The notes under the pieces were generated by a model, which saw only the letters and a program-made list of their open reading frames with translations, was not told where the DNA came from and did no database searches. The translations under genes were made by a program, and so were the position numbers. This document shows, one piece after another, positions 1 to 5,236 of a stretch of 12,515 nt of DNA. Numbering within the stretch: position 1 is the stretch's first letter; every line of letters begins with the position of its first letter. The stretch comes from Silvimonas sp. (GTDB lineage Bacteria > Pseudomonadota > Gammaproteobacteria > Burkholderiales > Chitinibacteraceae), in contig JASLES010000138.1 of assembly GCA_030151005.1 (NCBI GenBank), forward strand, positions 1-12,515. The letters are read 5' to 3'.

Positions 1-1
1 G

Positions 2-199
2 CGCTGGTCCCAGCCGGTGGTGGAAAAACACTACAGCCAGCTGATTCCGGCCGAACAGGGCCCGGTGGCCGGTTTGACGCTGGCCTCGATGGCGCAGATT
101 TACCCGGAAGACCGTGGCACCAATTATGCGATCCGTGAAGGCAGAAAAACGGGCCGCGCTTTGGCGACCCGTTTGACTGGCAAACCGACCCGCATTTAG
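2..199 (+). CDS. FAD-dependent amine-oxidase-like oxidoreductase, C-terminal fragment
   Basis: This is the last 65 codons of a gene that begins before the window, read in frame from base 2 to the TAG at 197-199. The stretch MAQIYPEDRGTNYAIREG resembles the C-terminal FAD-contacting segment of NAD(P)/FAD-dependent oxidoreductases of the amine oxidase, protoporphyrinogen oxidase and phytoene desaturase superfamily. There the segment YPEDRGTNYA(I/V)R(E/D)G closes the FAD-binding domain near the pyrophosphate and ribityl chain. The substrate cannot be judged from this fragment, because the Rossmann GxGxxG motif and the substrate domain lie outside the window. The gene ends tail-to-tail with the minus-strand yidB gene and the stop codons overlap by 4 nt, so there is no room for a terminator between them. 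The family call is fairly confident; the exact enzyme is unknown. Confidence 0.7.
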   Translation, partial: RWSQPVVEKHYSQLIPAEQGPVAGLTLASMAQIYPEDRGTNYAIREGRKTGRALATRLTGKPTRI

Positions 200-591
200 C
201 CAAACAACTTGCCCTTGAGCATCTCCATTCCAGATGCCAGCAAGCTATCCGTGGTGGGCAATTCGCCGTTCGGGGTAATGCCATCCACAGCCTTGGGCAG
301 GAGCTCCGAAATATGGCTGGCAGCCTGCTGCGGATCGACCCCCAGCTTTTGTGCCACGGCCGCCACCGTATCGCTGCCCAGTACTTGTTGCACCTGGTCG
401 GCAGAGATCGGCAGATTTTGACCATTGCCGATCCACGACTGGGCAACTTCGCCCAGCCCGCCCTGGTGAAACTTGTCGATCAGCCCCGAGACACCGCCTG
501 ATTGCTCCAGCAAGGTACTTAGCACGCTGGCCGACGGGTTATTGGCGTCTGCTCCAGACAGCATGCTGCCCAGTTGATCAAGAATTGACAT
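196..591 (-). CDS. yidB: YidB family protein (DUF937)
   Basis: This 131-residue protein starts MSILDQLGSMLSG and ends GMEMLKGKLFG. It is about the length of E. coli YidB (about 130 residues). The Gly-rich core at residues 44-63 (GGLGEVAQSWIGNGQNLPIS) followed by a V-x-x-V-L-G-S helix is the hallmark of DUF937/YidB. The protein is small, with no signal peptide or membrane segment visible. The biochemical role of the family is not established, so none is assigned. The ATG at 589-591 is chosen because AAGGAG lies 5 nt upstream and the family begins there; a 30-codon upstream extension is Cys/Arg-rich and not family-like. The stop TAA (196-198) overlaps the stop of the convergent oxidoreductase gene. 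It is divergent from pilG but separated by 580 nt, so it is probably an independent transcription unit. Confidence 0.88.
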   Translation of the reverse strand: MSILDQLGSMLSGADANNPSASVLSTLLEQSGGVSGLIDKFHQGGLGEVAQSWIGNGQNLPISADQVQQVLGSDTVAAVAQKLGVDPQQAASHISELLPKAVDGITPNGELPTTDSLLASGMEMLKGKLFG

Positions 592-596
592 GATTG

Positions 597-602
597 CTCC
601 TT
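597..602 (-). promoter_or_regulatory. Ribosome binding site of yidB
   Basis: On the minus strand the sequence reads AAGGAG, followed by 5 nt and ATG. It is a near-consensus Shine-Dalgarno sequence and decides the yidB start against the longer upstream open frame. Confidence 0.8.
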
Positions 603-615
603 GCAGTTGACGTGG

Positions 616-640
616 AAAAACACAAAGGCCATGTGTTTTT
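616..640 (-). other. AT-rich stem-loop in the yidB leader
   Basis: AAAAACACA (616-624) and TGTGTTTTT (632-640) are a perfect 9-bp inverted repeat around a 7-nt loop. It sits about 14 nt upstream of the yidB Shine-Dalgarno sequence on the minus strand. A run of five T flanks each strand, but the stem is too AT-rich to look like an efficient intrinsic terminator. A second short stem (GCGCC 641-645 with GGCGC 654-658) lies immediately next to it. A role in mRNA structure or translation control of yidB is inference only. Confidence 0.45.
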
Positions 641-727
641 GCGCCAGGCGGTCGGCGCGAATGACAACCTGCCGGGCGCAAACAGACGGGACGACCGGCA
701 AGCAGGTTTTGCTGTGGTGGAATCCGG

Positions 728-751
728 CAATTGACTGATTCAAATCAATTG
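728..751. repeat. Nested perfect inverted repeats, operator-like
   Basis: CAATTGA (728-734) and TCAATTG (745-751) form a 7-bp perfect inverted repeat with a 10-nt centre. A second palindrome, TGATT-CA-AATCA (736-747), is nested inside it. The element lies in the AT-rich part of the yidB-pilG intergenic region, downstream of the putative yidB start of transcription. Such nested symmetry suits a dimeric DNA-binding protein, but no specific regulator can be named. Confidence 0.4.
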
Positions 752-761
752 CTTTCATACG

Positions 762-788
762 CATATATAAGAGAACCCATTCTCACAA
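762..788 (-). promoter_or_regulatory. Candidate yidB promoter with overlapping palindrome
   Basis: On the minus strand, TTGTGA (783-788) and TATATG (762-767) could serve as -35 and -10 elements, although the 15-nt spacer is short. Between them lies the perfect inverted repeat GAGAA-N4-TTCTC (771-784), an arrangement typical of a repressor site inside a promoter. The resulting leader before yidB would be about 165 nt. The promoter match is modest; the palindrome itself is directly visible. Confidence 0.25.
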
Positions 789-954
789 TTCAAGCCAACC
801 GGGCCCCTTTTCCGCCAAACGTCGTGGCGTTTGCACCGTGCGTCACCCCAACCGCCACAAAACGCGGAACATCTTGAAAATCACGGGGTTTTCCGCCCAG
901 CGGGGGTGATTTGGCAGGGGGCTGCTACGCTCGCAACAGGGTGCGGCATTAGCC

Positions 955-984
955 TTGTCTAATTCGAGAATGCGCCGGTATGAT
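955..984 (+). promoter_or_regulatory. Probable sigma70 promoter of the pilGHIJL operon
   Basis: TTGTCT (955-960) is followed by 18 nt and TATGAT (979-984). The -10 matches the consensus at five of six positions and the -35 at four of six. Transcription would start near 990-992, giving a leader of about 180 nt before pilG. It is the best-looking promoter in the region on the + strand. The call rests on consensus similarity alone. Confidence 0.4.
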
Positions 985-1090
985 CCACGACACATCATGC
1001 CCAAGGCATGTTCTGTTACAGGGTTAGCCGCTTTGCAGCGTGTTTTACAGGGGCGCGTTGCAAGACAAGCGATTTGCTGACAATACGTTT

Positions 1091-1117
1091 TCACGCTGGC
1101 GTGAGGATGCCGCCAGC
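1091..1117 (+). promoter_or_regulatory. Palindrome and alternative stem-loop in the pilG leader
   Basis: TCACGC-TG-GCGTGA (1091-1104) is a 14-nt near-continuous palindrome. Its right half also takes part in a second perfect stem: GCTGGCG (1095-1101) pairs with CGCCAGC (1111-1117) over a 9-nt loop. The two pairings are mutually exclusive in RNA, and as DNA the first resembles a small operator. The element lies 55-80 nt before the pilG start and downstream of the proposed promoter. Confidence 0.4.
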
Positions 1118-1157
1118 ATGAATTGAGTCAGTGGCTCTACACACGTGGTTGCAGTAC

Positions 1158-1165
1158 AGGAGAGG
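1158..1165 (+). promoter_or_regulatory. Ribosome binding site of pilG
   Basis: AGGAGAGG lies 6 nt before the ATG at 1172. It selects this start over an in-frame GTG at 1145. Confidence 0.8.
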
Positions 1166-1171
1166 AACACC

Positions 1172-1564
1172 ATGCCCAGTCTTACCGGGGTCAAAGTGAT
1201 GGTGATTGACGACAGTAATACCATCCGCCGCAGCGCCGAGATTTTTCTGGGTCAGGCCGGTTGTGAAGTCATTCTGGCGGAAGACGGGTTCGATGCGCTG
1301 TCCAAAGTGGCCGACCACAATCCGGACGTGATCTTTGTAGATGTCATGATGCCGCGGCTGGATGGTTATCAGACGTGCTCATTGATCAAGAAGAACCCCA
1401 GATTCAAGGCCACGCCCGTGATCATGTTGTCGTCCAAGGACGGCTTGTTTGATCGCGCACGCGGCCGCATGGTGGGGTCAGATGAATATCTGACCAAACC
1501 ATTTACCAAAGACAGTCTTTTGTCTGCCGTAGACCAGCACGCCCGCGCCCGTCAGGCCGGTTGA
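1172..1564 (+). CDS. pilG: Twitching motility response regulator PilG
   Basis: This 130-residue single-domain CheY-like receiver has no output domain. The acidic pocket is D13-D14, the phospho-acceptor is D57 (FVDVMMPRLDG), the switch residue is S87 and the conserved lysine is K109 (YLTKPF). The stretches KVMVIDDSNTIRR and IMLSSKDGLFDRARGRMVGSDEYLTKPF are diagnostic of PilG rather than of CheY or PilH. In Pseudomonas, PilG is a phosphorylation target of the ChpA kinase that promotes pilus extension and adenylate cyclase activation at the cell pole; the same role is inferred here. It is the first gene of the pilGHIJL operon, followed by a 126-nt spacer. The ATG at 1172 has a strong ribosome binding site and gives the usual family length. 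Confidence 0.95.
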   Translation: MPSLTGVKVMVIDDSNTIRRSAEIFLGQAGCEVILAEDGFDALSKVADHNPDVIFVDVMMPRLDGYQTCSLIKKNPRFKATPVIMLSSKDGLFDRARGRMVGSDEYLTKPFTKDSLLSAVDQHARARQAG

Positions 1565-1629
1565 GCCAGTCAGGTGGCAGACACGCAGTCATAACGCAAT
1601 CAATAACGAAGTTGGGCCAATGCAGTTGA

Positions 1630-1650
1630 CCGGTGCCGAAAACGGCCCGG
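1630..1650 (+). other. Compact hairpin in the pilG-pilH spacer
   Basis: CCGG-T-GCCG (1630-1638), the tetraloop AAAA (1639-1642) and CGGC-CCGG (1643-1650) form an eight-pair GC-only stem with one bulged T at 1634. There is no T tract after it, so a classical terminator is unlikely. It may protect or separate the pilG and pilH messages. Confidence 0.45.
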
Positions 1651-1690
1651 CAGGTTGTACCAGGTAACACCTCACACGGAACCAAGTCTC

Positions 1691-2053
1691 ATGTCTATCA
1701 AAAAAGTGCTGATCGTGGATGACTCTCCTACCGAGCGTCATTTCCTTGGCGAACTCCTGACCAAAGCCGGTTATCAGGTGCTGACCGCCGAGTCGGGCGA
1801 AGAAGCCGTGGCCAAGGTCAAGGACATCATGCCCGACCTGATCCTGATGGATGTCGTGATGCCCGGCATGAATGGCTTTCAGGCCACACGCATTATTTCG
1901 CGTGACGACGTAACGAAACATATCCCCATCATCATGTGCACTTCCAAGAATCAGGAAACCGACATGGTGTGGGGCAAGCGACAAGGCGCGGTGGAATACA
2001 TCGTCAAACCGGTCGATCCGCAAGAGCTGTTCAACAAGATCGCCGCGCTGTAA
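1691..2053 (+). CDS. pilH: Twitching motility response regulator PilH
   Basis: This 120-residue stand-alone receiver has the full catalytic set: D10-D11 acidic pocket, D54 phospho-acceptor (LMDVVMPGMNG), T84 and K106 (IVKPVD). The segment NQETDMVWGKRQGAVEYIVKPVD is the PilH signature. In Pseudomonas, PilH acts opposite to PilG, favouring retraction or draining phosphate from the ChpA kinase; that role is inferred here. The ATG at 1691 is preceded by only a weak Shine-Dalgarno sequence (GGAACC, 7 nt away). It is kept because MSIKKVLIVDD fits the family N-terminus. It lies 126 nt after pilG and 72 nt before pilI, with hairpins in both gaps. Confidence 0.95.
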   Translation: MSIKKVLIVDDSPTERHFLGELLTKAGYQVLTAESGEEAVAKVKDIMPDLILMDVVMPGMNGFQATRIISRDDVTKHIPIIMCTSKNQETDMVWGKRQGAVEYIVKPVDPQELFNKIAAL

Positions 2054-2064
2054 TACGGCGACAG

Positions 2065-2107
2065 CAATCTGCCAGGCCAGAACAACACAAGCCGGCCAGG
2101 CAGATTG
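2065..2107 (+). other. Long stem-loop in the pilH-pilI spacer
   Basis: CAATCTGCC (2065-2073) pairs perfectly with GGCAGATTG (2099-2107). After one A-A mismatch, GGCC (2075-2078) pairs with GGCC (2094-2097). This gives 13 base pairs around a 15-nt A-rich loop. It begins 11 nt after the pilH stop and ends 5 nt before the pilI ribosome binding site. No U tract follows, so it is more like an mRNA stabiliser, a processing site or a translation-control element than a terminator. Confidence 0.6.
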
Positions 2108-2112
2108 ATCCC

Positions 2113-2120
2113 GGGGGGAA
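2113..2120 (+). promoter_or_regulatory. Ribosome binding site of pilI
   Basis: The G-rich tract GGGGGGAA lies 5 nt before ATG 2126. The alternative in-frame ATG at 2120 overlaps this tract and so cannot use it. This favours the start at 2126. Confidence 0.6.
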
Positions 2121-2125
2121 TGACA

Positions 2126-2638
2126 ATGGCCAAGCGAATCAGCTTGCGCGAGTACCAGGAGGGTGTAGTTGCCCGCCTGAAAACCGCAGCGTCGGCGGAA
2201 CACGTCGGCGCCCATCTGGGCGTGCGCATTGGCGACAGTAACTGGTTGCTGAACCTGGCGGACGTGGCAGAAGTGATGCCGGTACCGCCCATCAGCGGCG
2301 TGCCGCTGGCGTATCACTGGTTTCGTGGTGTGGCCAACGTGCGGGGTAACCTGGTGAGCGTCACGGATATCTCCGCTTTTTTTGGCGGCCAGAATCTGAC
2401 GCAAACTGCCGCTGCACGCCTGATGCTGTTGCATTCCCGCCATATTCTGCATTCGGCGGTGCTGGTCGATCGCATGCTCGGTCTCAAGCACCTTGCTGAT
2501 ATGCAACCGGATGCAGAAGCAGAGCCCCACGCCTGGGCACAGGCCACGTTTCGGGATGCCAACGGACAGCGCTGGCAGACACTGGATGTCGTCCGCCTTG
2601 CCGCAGACCCGCAGTTTCTACAAGCCGGTGTGAACTGA
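2126..2638 (+). CDS. pilI: CheW-like adaptor protein PilI
   Basis: This 170-residue protein has a CheW fold. The segment HLGVRIGDSNWLLNLADVAEVMPVP (about residues 30-54) is followed by the hallmark loop WFRGVANVRGNLVSVTDI (65-82), which in CheW proteins contacts the receptor and the kinase P5 domain. PilI couples the receptor PilJ to the kinase PilL in the pilus chemosensory array; P. aeruginosa PilI is of similar size. The start is the ATG at 2126, placed 5 nt after a G-rich ribosome binding site. It is flanked by two large stem-loops, one in each neighbouring spacer. The C-terminal third is more divergent, as is common for PilI. Confidence 0.93.
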   Translation: MAKRISLREYQEGVVARLKTAASAEHVGAHLGVRIGDSNWLLNLADVAEVMPVPPISGVPLAYHWFRGVANVRGNLVSVTDISAFFGGQNLTQTAAARLMLLHSRHILHSAVLVDRMLGLKHLADMQPDAEAEPHAWAQATFRDANGQRWQTLDVVRLAADPQFLQAGVN

Positions 2639-2643
2639 CAGCG

Positions 2644-2680
2644 TGTCCACCTTGCAACGCTCTTCTTTGCAACGTGGACA
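2644..2680 (+). other. Long stem-loop in the pilI-pilJ spacer
   Basis: TGTCCAC (2644-2650) pairs with GTGGACA (2674-2680), and after one C-C mismatch TTGCAA (2652-2657) pairs with TTGCAA (2667-2672). This gives 13 pairs with a 9-nt loop. It begins only 5 nt after the pilI stop. No U tract follows (AATGCTTAAG comes next). A strong terminator is therefore unlikely, but partial termination or protection of the upstream message is possible. Confidence 0.6.
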
Positions 2681-2695
2681 AATGCTTAAGAAACA

Positions 2696-2732
2696 ACGGA
2701 TTATCTCGCACTTATTTATTTTGTATTGATTT
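2696..2732 (+). other. AT-rich tract upstream of pilJ
   Basis: A clearly AT-rich stretch (TTATTTATTTTGTATTGATT at its core, 2712-2731) lies about 80 nt before pilJ, in otherwise GC-rich DNA. It could hold an internal promoter for pilJ and pilL, but I find no convincing -35/-10 pair, so no promoter is claimed. The 172-nt pilI-pilJ gap is otherwise non-coding. Confidence 0.3.
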
Positions 2733-2810
2733 CGCGCAAGCGACTGACGTGAGACGCGCAACCAGCGTGCAGACGTACAGGGGCAAAGCAGGATCGGGAG
2801 AAGCACCAAA

Positions 2811-4985
2811 ATGGCACGGAAAACAGATGGCCTGAAAGGCATGTTTGGCCGCAAGAACAAGGGCGGCGACGCCGCAGGCAAGAAAGACGATTCTTCGGTA
2901 AAAACGACGTGGATTCTTGAAAAACTGCGTCTGCCGGAAGGCGATGAAGACGCGGTACTGCGTCCAGTTCCGCTGGTCGGTCACCTGCCGGCTCGCCAGC
3001 AAGTGGCGTGGCTGCTGGGTACCGTGGCGGTGACCGGTATCGGTGCAGCGCTGATTGCCTTCTTTGCGTTCCAGGCCTCTGGCGTGAACGCTGAACGCCG
3101 TTCTACCGCAACGGAAATGCAGATGTTGTCGCAGCGGATTGCGCGGGCGTCGACGCTGGCCGTGCGGGGCGACAAGGATGCGTTCCAGATTCTGGAAGAC
3201 GCCTACAACCGTTTCGACAACGACTTGAACACCCTTTCGGGCCACAGCCTGTTTGGTCTGTTTGTGCGTAACCCGTCGGGTACACTGGATGCGGTGCAGT
3301 CGGTGTGGAACCAGTCGTTCCGCCCCAACCCCAGCCGCCCGACCGTGGATACCATCATCAAGCAAAAGCAGCCGCTGATCACCGTGGGTCAGTCTGTTGC
3401 CGGTATTAACGAGAACGATGCGCGTCTGCTGGAACTGACCCAACAGTTCGCCGCCATGTTGACCGAAGGCGGCGGCACCCCGCACGAACTCGATTACGCC
3501 AACCAGCTGGCCATGCTCTCGCAGCGTATGGCCAAGAACGCCAACGCACTGTTGGCATCCGAGCTGATCAACCCGGAAACCGTGTTCTTGCTGGGCAAGG
3601 ATACGTCGACTTTCGGCGACATCATCAACGGGTTTATTGATGGTTCTGATGAACTGCAGATTCGCCCGGCCAATACCTCGGCCATGGTGTCCAAGCTGCA
3701 GGAAATCAAAACCTACTTCGCCCGGTTCCAGACCGTGGTGACGTCCTTCTCGCACAACATGCAGCCGATGGTGAACACTCGTCTGGCCAACCAGACCATC
3801 GTGCGTGATTCCGAGCCTTTGCTGAAGAACTCCATCGAACTGGCCAGTGTGTACGAAAACACCTCCGGCTCGATCCTGATCACTGTGCTGGAAGTCTTGT
3901 TCATCGGCACCGGTCTGGCAGCGCTGTTCTTCCTGCAACGGGTGTACAACCAGGAATCGGTACGTCGTCGTCTGCAGATCGAAGGCGAAAACAAAAAGAA
4001 CCAGGAAGCGATTTTGCGCTTGCTGAACGAAATGTCCGATCTGGCCGATGGTGACTTGACGGTGCGCGCTTCCGTGACGGAAGACTTGACCGGCGCGATC
4101 GCTGACTCGATCAACTACACGATTGAAGAGCTGCGCTCCCTGATTACCGGTATTAACCGCGCCACCGAACAGGTGGGTCAGGCCACCGGCGAAGCGCAGG
4201 GCGTATCGAGCGAACTGATTGCCGCTGCAGACCGTCAGTCGCGTGAAATTCAGAACACCAACAACACCGTTGAACAGATGGTGCGCTCGATCCAGGACGT
4301 GTCGCACACCGCCAGCCAGTCTGCTGAGGTGGCGCAGTCTTCCCTGGCAGCTGCTGAACTGGGCGCCAGTGCGGTAAACAACCAGATCAAGGGCATGAAC
4401 GAAATCCGCGAACAGATCCAGGAAACCGCGAAGCGGATTAAACGCCTGGGCGAATCCTCGCAGGAGATCGGTGAAATCGTGGAACTGATCTCGGACATTA
4501 CCGAACAGACCAACGTACTGGCGCTGAACGCGGCGATCCAGGCGGCAGCCGCCGGTGATGCCGGTCGCGGCTTCTCTGTGGTTGCGGAAGAAGTGCAGCG
4601 TCTGGCTGAACGTTCTGCCGAGGCGACCAAGCAGATCGGCGCGATTGTGAAGACCATTCAGACCGATACGCACGACGCCGTAGCCGCTATGGAAGTGTCC
4701 ACCCAGGGTGTGGTGGAAGGGGCCAAGCTGTCTGACGCTGCAGGCCGCGCGCTGACCGAAATCGAACGCGTTACCCGCGAACTGGCTGTGCAGATTCAGT
4801 CGATTGCGCAGGAAACGGAAGGTCAGGCCACACTGGCAGCCCGCGTGAACGCCTCCATGCGCGACATTTTGTCGGTGACGGAACAAACGTCTGCCGGTGT
4901 GAAACAGTCTGCTGTGGTGGTCGGTCAGCTGAACGGCCTGGCCGAAGGCCTGAAGAGCTCGGTTTCCGGCTTCAAGCTGAACTGA
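2811..4985 (+). CDS. pilJ: Type IV pilus methyl-accepting chemotaxis receptor PilJ
   Basis: This 724-residue inner-membrane chemoreceptor begins with a basic cytoplasmic extension (residues 1-63, Lys-rich). A first membrane helix (about 66-88) and a periplasmic domain follow, the latter carrying two copies of the PilJ-type helix motif, MQMLSQRIARAS (103-114) and LAMLSQRMAKNA (233-244). A second membrane helix (about 354-377) leads to a HAMP region (about 378-445) and an MCP signalling hairpin. The tip is EQTNVLALNAAIQAAAAGDAG (565-585) followed by VAEEVQRLAERS. The AAIQAAAAG tip is PilJ-like; classical MCPs have AAIEAARAG. The C-terminus ends SGFKLN and lacks a CheR/CheB-docking pentapeptide. 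The protein is about 40 residues longer than P. aeruginosa PilJ. The start ATG is preceded by GGGAG at 2796-2800. By homology it senses surface or pilus signals and drives PilL via PilI. Confidence 0.96.
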   Translation: MARKTDGLKGMFGRKNKGGDAAGKKDDSSVKTTWILEKLRLPEGDEDAVLRPVPLVGHLPARQQVAWLLGTVAVTGIGAALIAFFAFQASGVNAERRSTATEMQMLSQRIARASTLAVRGDKDAFQILEDAYNRFDNDLNTLSGHSLFGLFVRNPSGTLDAVQSVWNQSFRPNPSRPTVDTIIKQKQPLITVGQSVAGINENDARLLELTQQFAAMLTEGGGTPHELDYANQLAMLSQRMAKNANALLASELINPETVFLLGKDTSTFGDIINGFIDGSDELQIRPANTSAMVSKLQEIKTYFARFQTVVTSFSHNMQPMVNTRLANQTIVRDSEPLLKNSIELASVYENTSGSILITVLEVLFIGTGLAALFFLQRVYNQESVRRRLQIEGENKKNQEAILRLLNEMSDLADGDLTVRASVTEDLTGAIADSINYTIEELRSLITGINRATEQVGQATGEAQGVSSELIAAADRQSREIQNTNNTVEQMVRSIQDVSHTASQSAEVAQSSLAAAELGASAVNNQIKGMNEIREQIQETAKRIKRLGESSQEIGEIVELISDITEQTNVLALNAAIQAAAAGDAGRGFSVVAEEVQRLAERSAEATKQIGAIVKTIQTDTHDAVAAMEVSTQGVVEGAKLSDAAGRALTEIERVTRELAVQIQSIAQETEGQATLAARVNASMRDILSVTEQTSAGVKQSAVVVGQLNGLAEGLKSSVSGFKLN

Positions 4986-5000
4986 TCGGATCGCCAGGAG

Positions 5001-5064
5001 CAAAACCCGGCTGGGCGCATGACGCGCCGTGCCCCCATCGGGGACATGAACATGCCGGGTTTTG
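5001..5064 (+). other. Branched RNA structure after pilJ, terminator-like
   Basis: CAAAACCCGGC (5001-5011) and GCCGGGTTTTG (5054-5064) form a perfect 11-bp outer stem. The enclosed 42 nt contain two further hairpins: GGCGC (5014-5018) with GCGCC (5024-5028), and CCCC (5033-5036) with GGGG (5040-5043). The result is a three-way junction. It starts 15 nt after the pilJ stop. The descending arm ends in TTTTGTT, and the arm composition resembles the terminator after pilL, so a partial terminator is possible. A terminator normally has one simple stem, so a structured regulatory or processing element is an equal alternative. Confidence 0.55.
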
Positions 5065-5090
5065 TTCAAAACACTAACAACAGGGCTCCG

Positions 5091-5106
5091 GCCGCCAACA
5101 GGCGGC
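5091..5106 (+). other. Short GC hairpin in the pilL leader
   Basis: GCCGCC (5091-5096), loop AACA, GGCGGC (5101-5106): a perfect, very stable 6-bp stem with a tetraloop. No U tract follows. It lies between the branched structure and the GAGGAGG motif upstream of pilL. Confidence 0.5.
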
Positions 5107-5130
5107 ATGGCAAACCCGATCGTACCTACC

Positions 5131-5186
5131 GAGGAGGGCTGACTATCCGCATGGTCCGGATGTGCCAGCGCCAGGCGTTTGCCTGA
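5131..5186 (+). promoter_or_regulatory. Possible leader peptide unit upstream of pilL
   Basis: GAGGAGG (5131-5137) is the best Shine-Dalgarno match in the pilJ-pilL gap, yet it is 99 nt from the pilL start. The first ATG after it (5151) opens an 11-codon frame encoding MVRMCQRQAFA, with its stop at 5184-5186. The 13-nt spacing is longer than optimal. The frame differs from that of pilL. The stop codon lies inside the hairpin at 5168-5190, so ribosomes on it could influence folding. This is a hypothesis; the motif could also be coincidental. Confidence 0.2.
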
Positions 5187-5190
5187 GCGC
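5168..5190 (+). other. Hairpin 47 nt before the pilL start
   Basis: GCGCCAGGC (5168-5176), loop GTTT, then GCCTG-A-GCGC (5181-5190) gives nine base pairs with one bulged A at 5186. It is the third structured element in the 251-nt pilJ-pilL spacer, which otherwise holds no gene. In Pseudomonas the methyltransferase gene pilK occupies the equivalent position between pilJ and the kinase gene. Confidence 0.45.
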
Positions 5191-5236
5191 GCCACCGCCA
5201 GCGTTGTCATCCTTCCGAACGAACCGGATCAACTTC

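Larger units (their letters stand above)
592..1171. other. Non-coding region between yidB and pilG
   Basis: I find no credible gene in this 580-nt stretch. The short open frames on both strands have no ribosome binding site and no recognisable family. Many betaproteobacteria carry a rubredoxin gene just before pilG; I looked for its CxxC pairs and found none. The left part is AT-rich (about 720-795) and carries the palindromes listed separately. The middle (796-950) is GC-rich, with only weak stems such as CAAACG/CGTTTG at 816-833. The right part holds the probable pilG promoter and a structured pilG leader. Confidence 0.6.

Noticed and set aside
771..786. Fur box (TGAGAATGGGTTCTC on the minus strand)
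   Set aside because: Only a partial match to the 7-1-7 Fur consensus, and yidB has no known iron link. It is kept only as an unspecified palindrome.
911..925. Sigma54-like promoter (TGGCA...TGCT) upstream of pilG
   Set aside because: The GG and GC dinucleotides are separated by 9 nt instead of the strict 10, so it does not fit the sigma54 -24/-12 rule.
843..1094. An 83-codon minus-strand frame in the yidB-pilG gap, tested as a rubredoxin or small protein
   Set aside because: Cysteines are not in CxxC pairs, there is no ribosome binding site, and no family is recognisable.
2712..5210. An 832-codon open frame on the minus strand opposite pilJ
   Set aside because: It has the same composition artefact; the + strand protein is an unmistakable PilJ, and the reverse translation shows no family features.
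5162..5236. Longer PilL starting at GTG 5162
   Set aside because: The extra 25 residues (APPPALSSF-type) are not family-like, and the frame has no Shine-Dalgarno sequence at a suitable distance. MSVHTEFD at 5237 matches the family N-terminus.
4986..5236. Remnant of a pilK methyltransferase gene in the pilJ-pilL gap
   Set aside because: No fragment resembling a CheR domain could be recognised in any frame; the gap is dominated by short inverted repeats.
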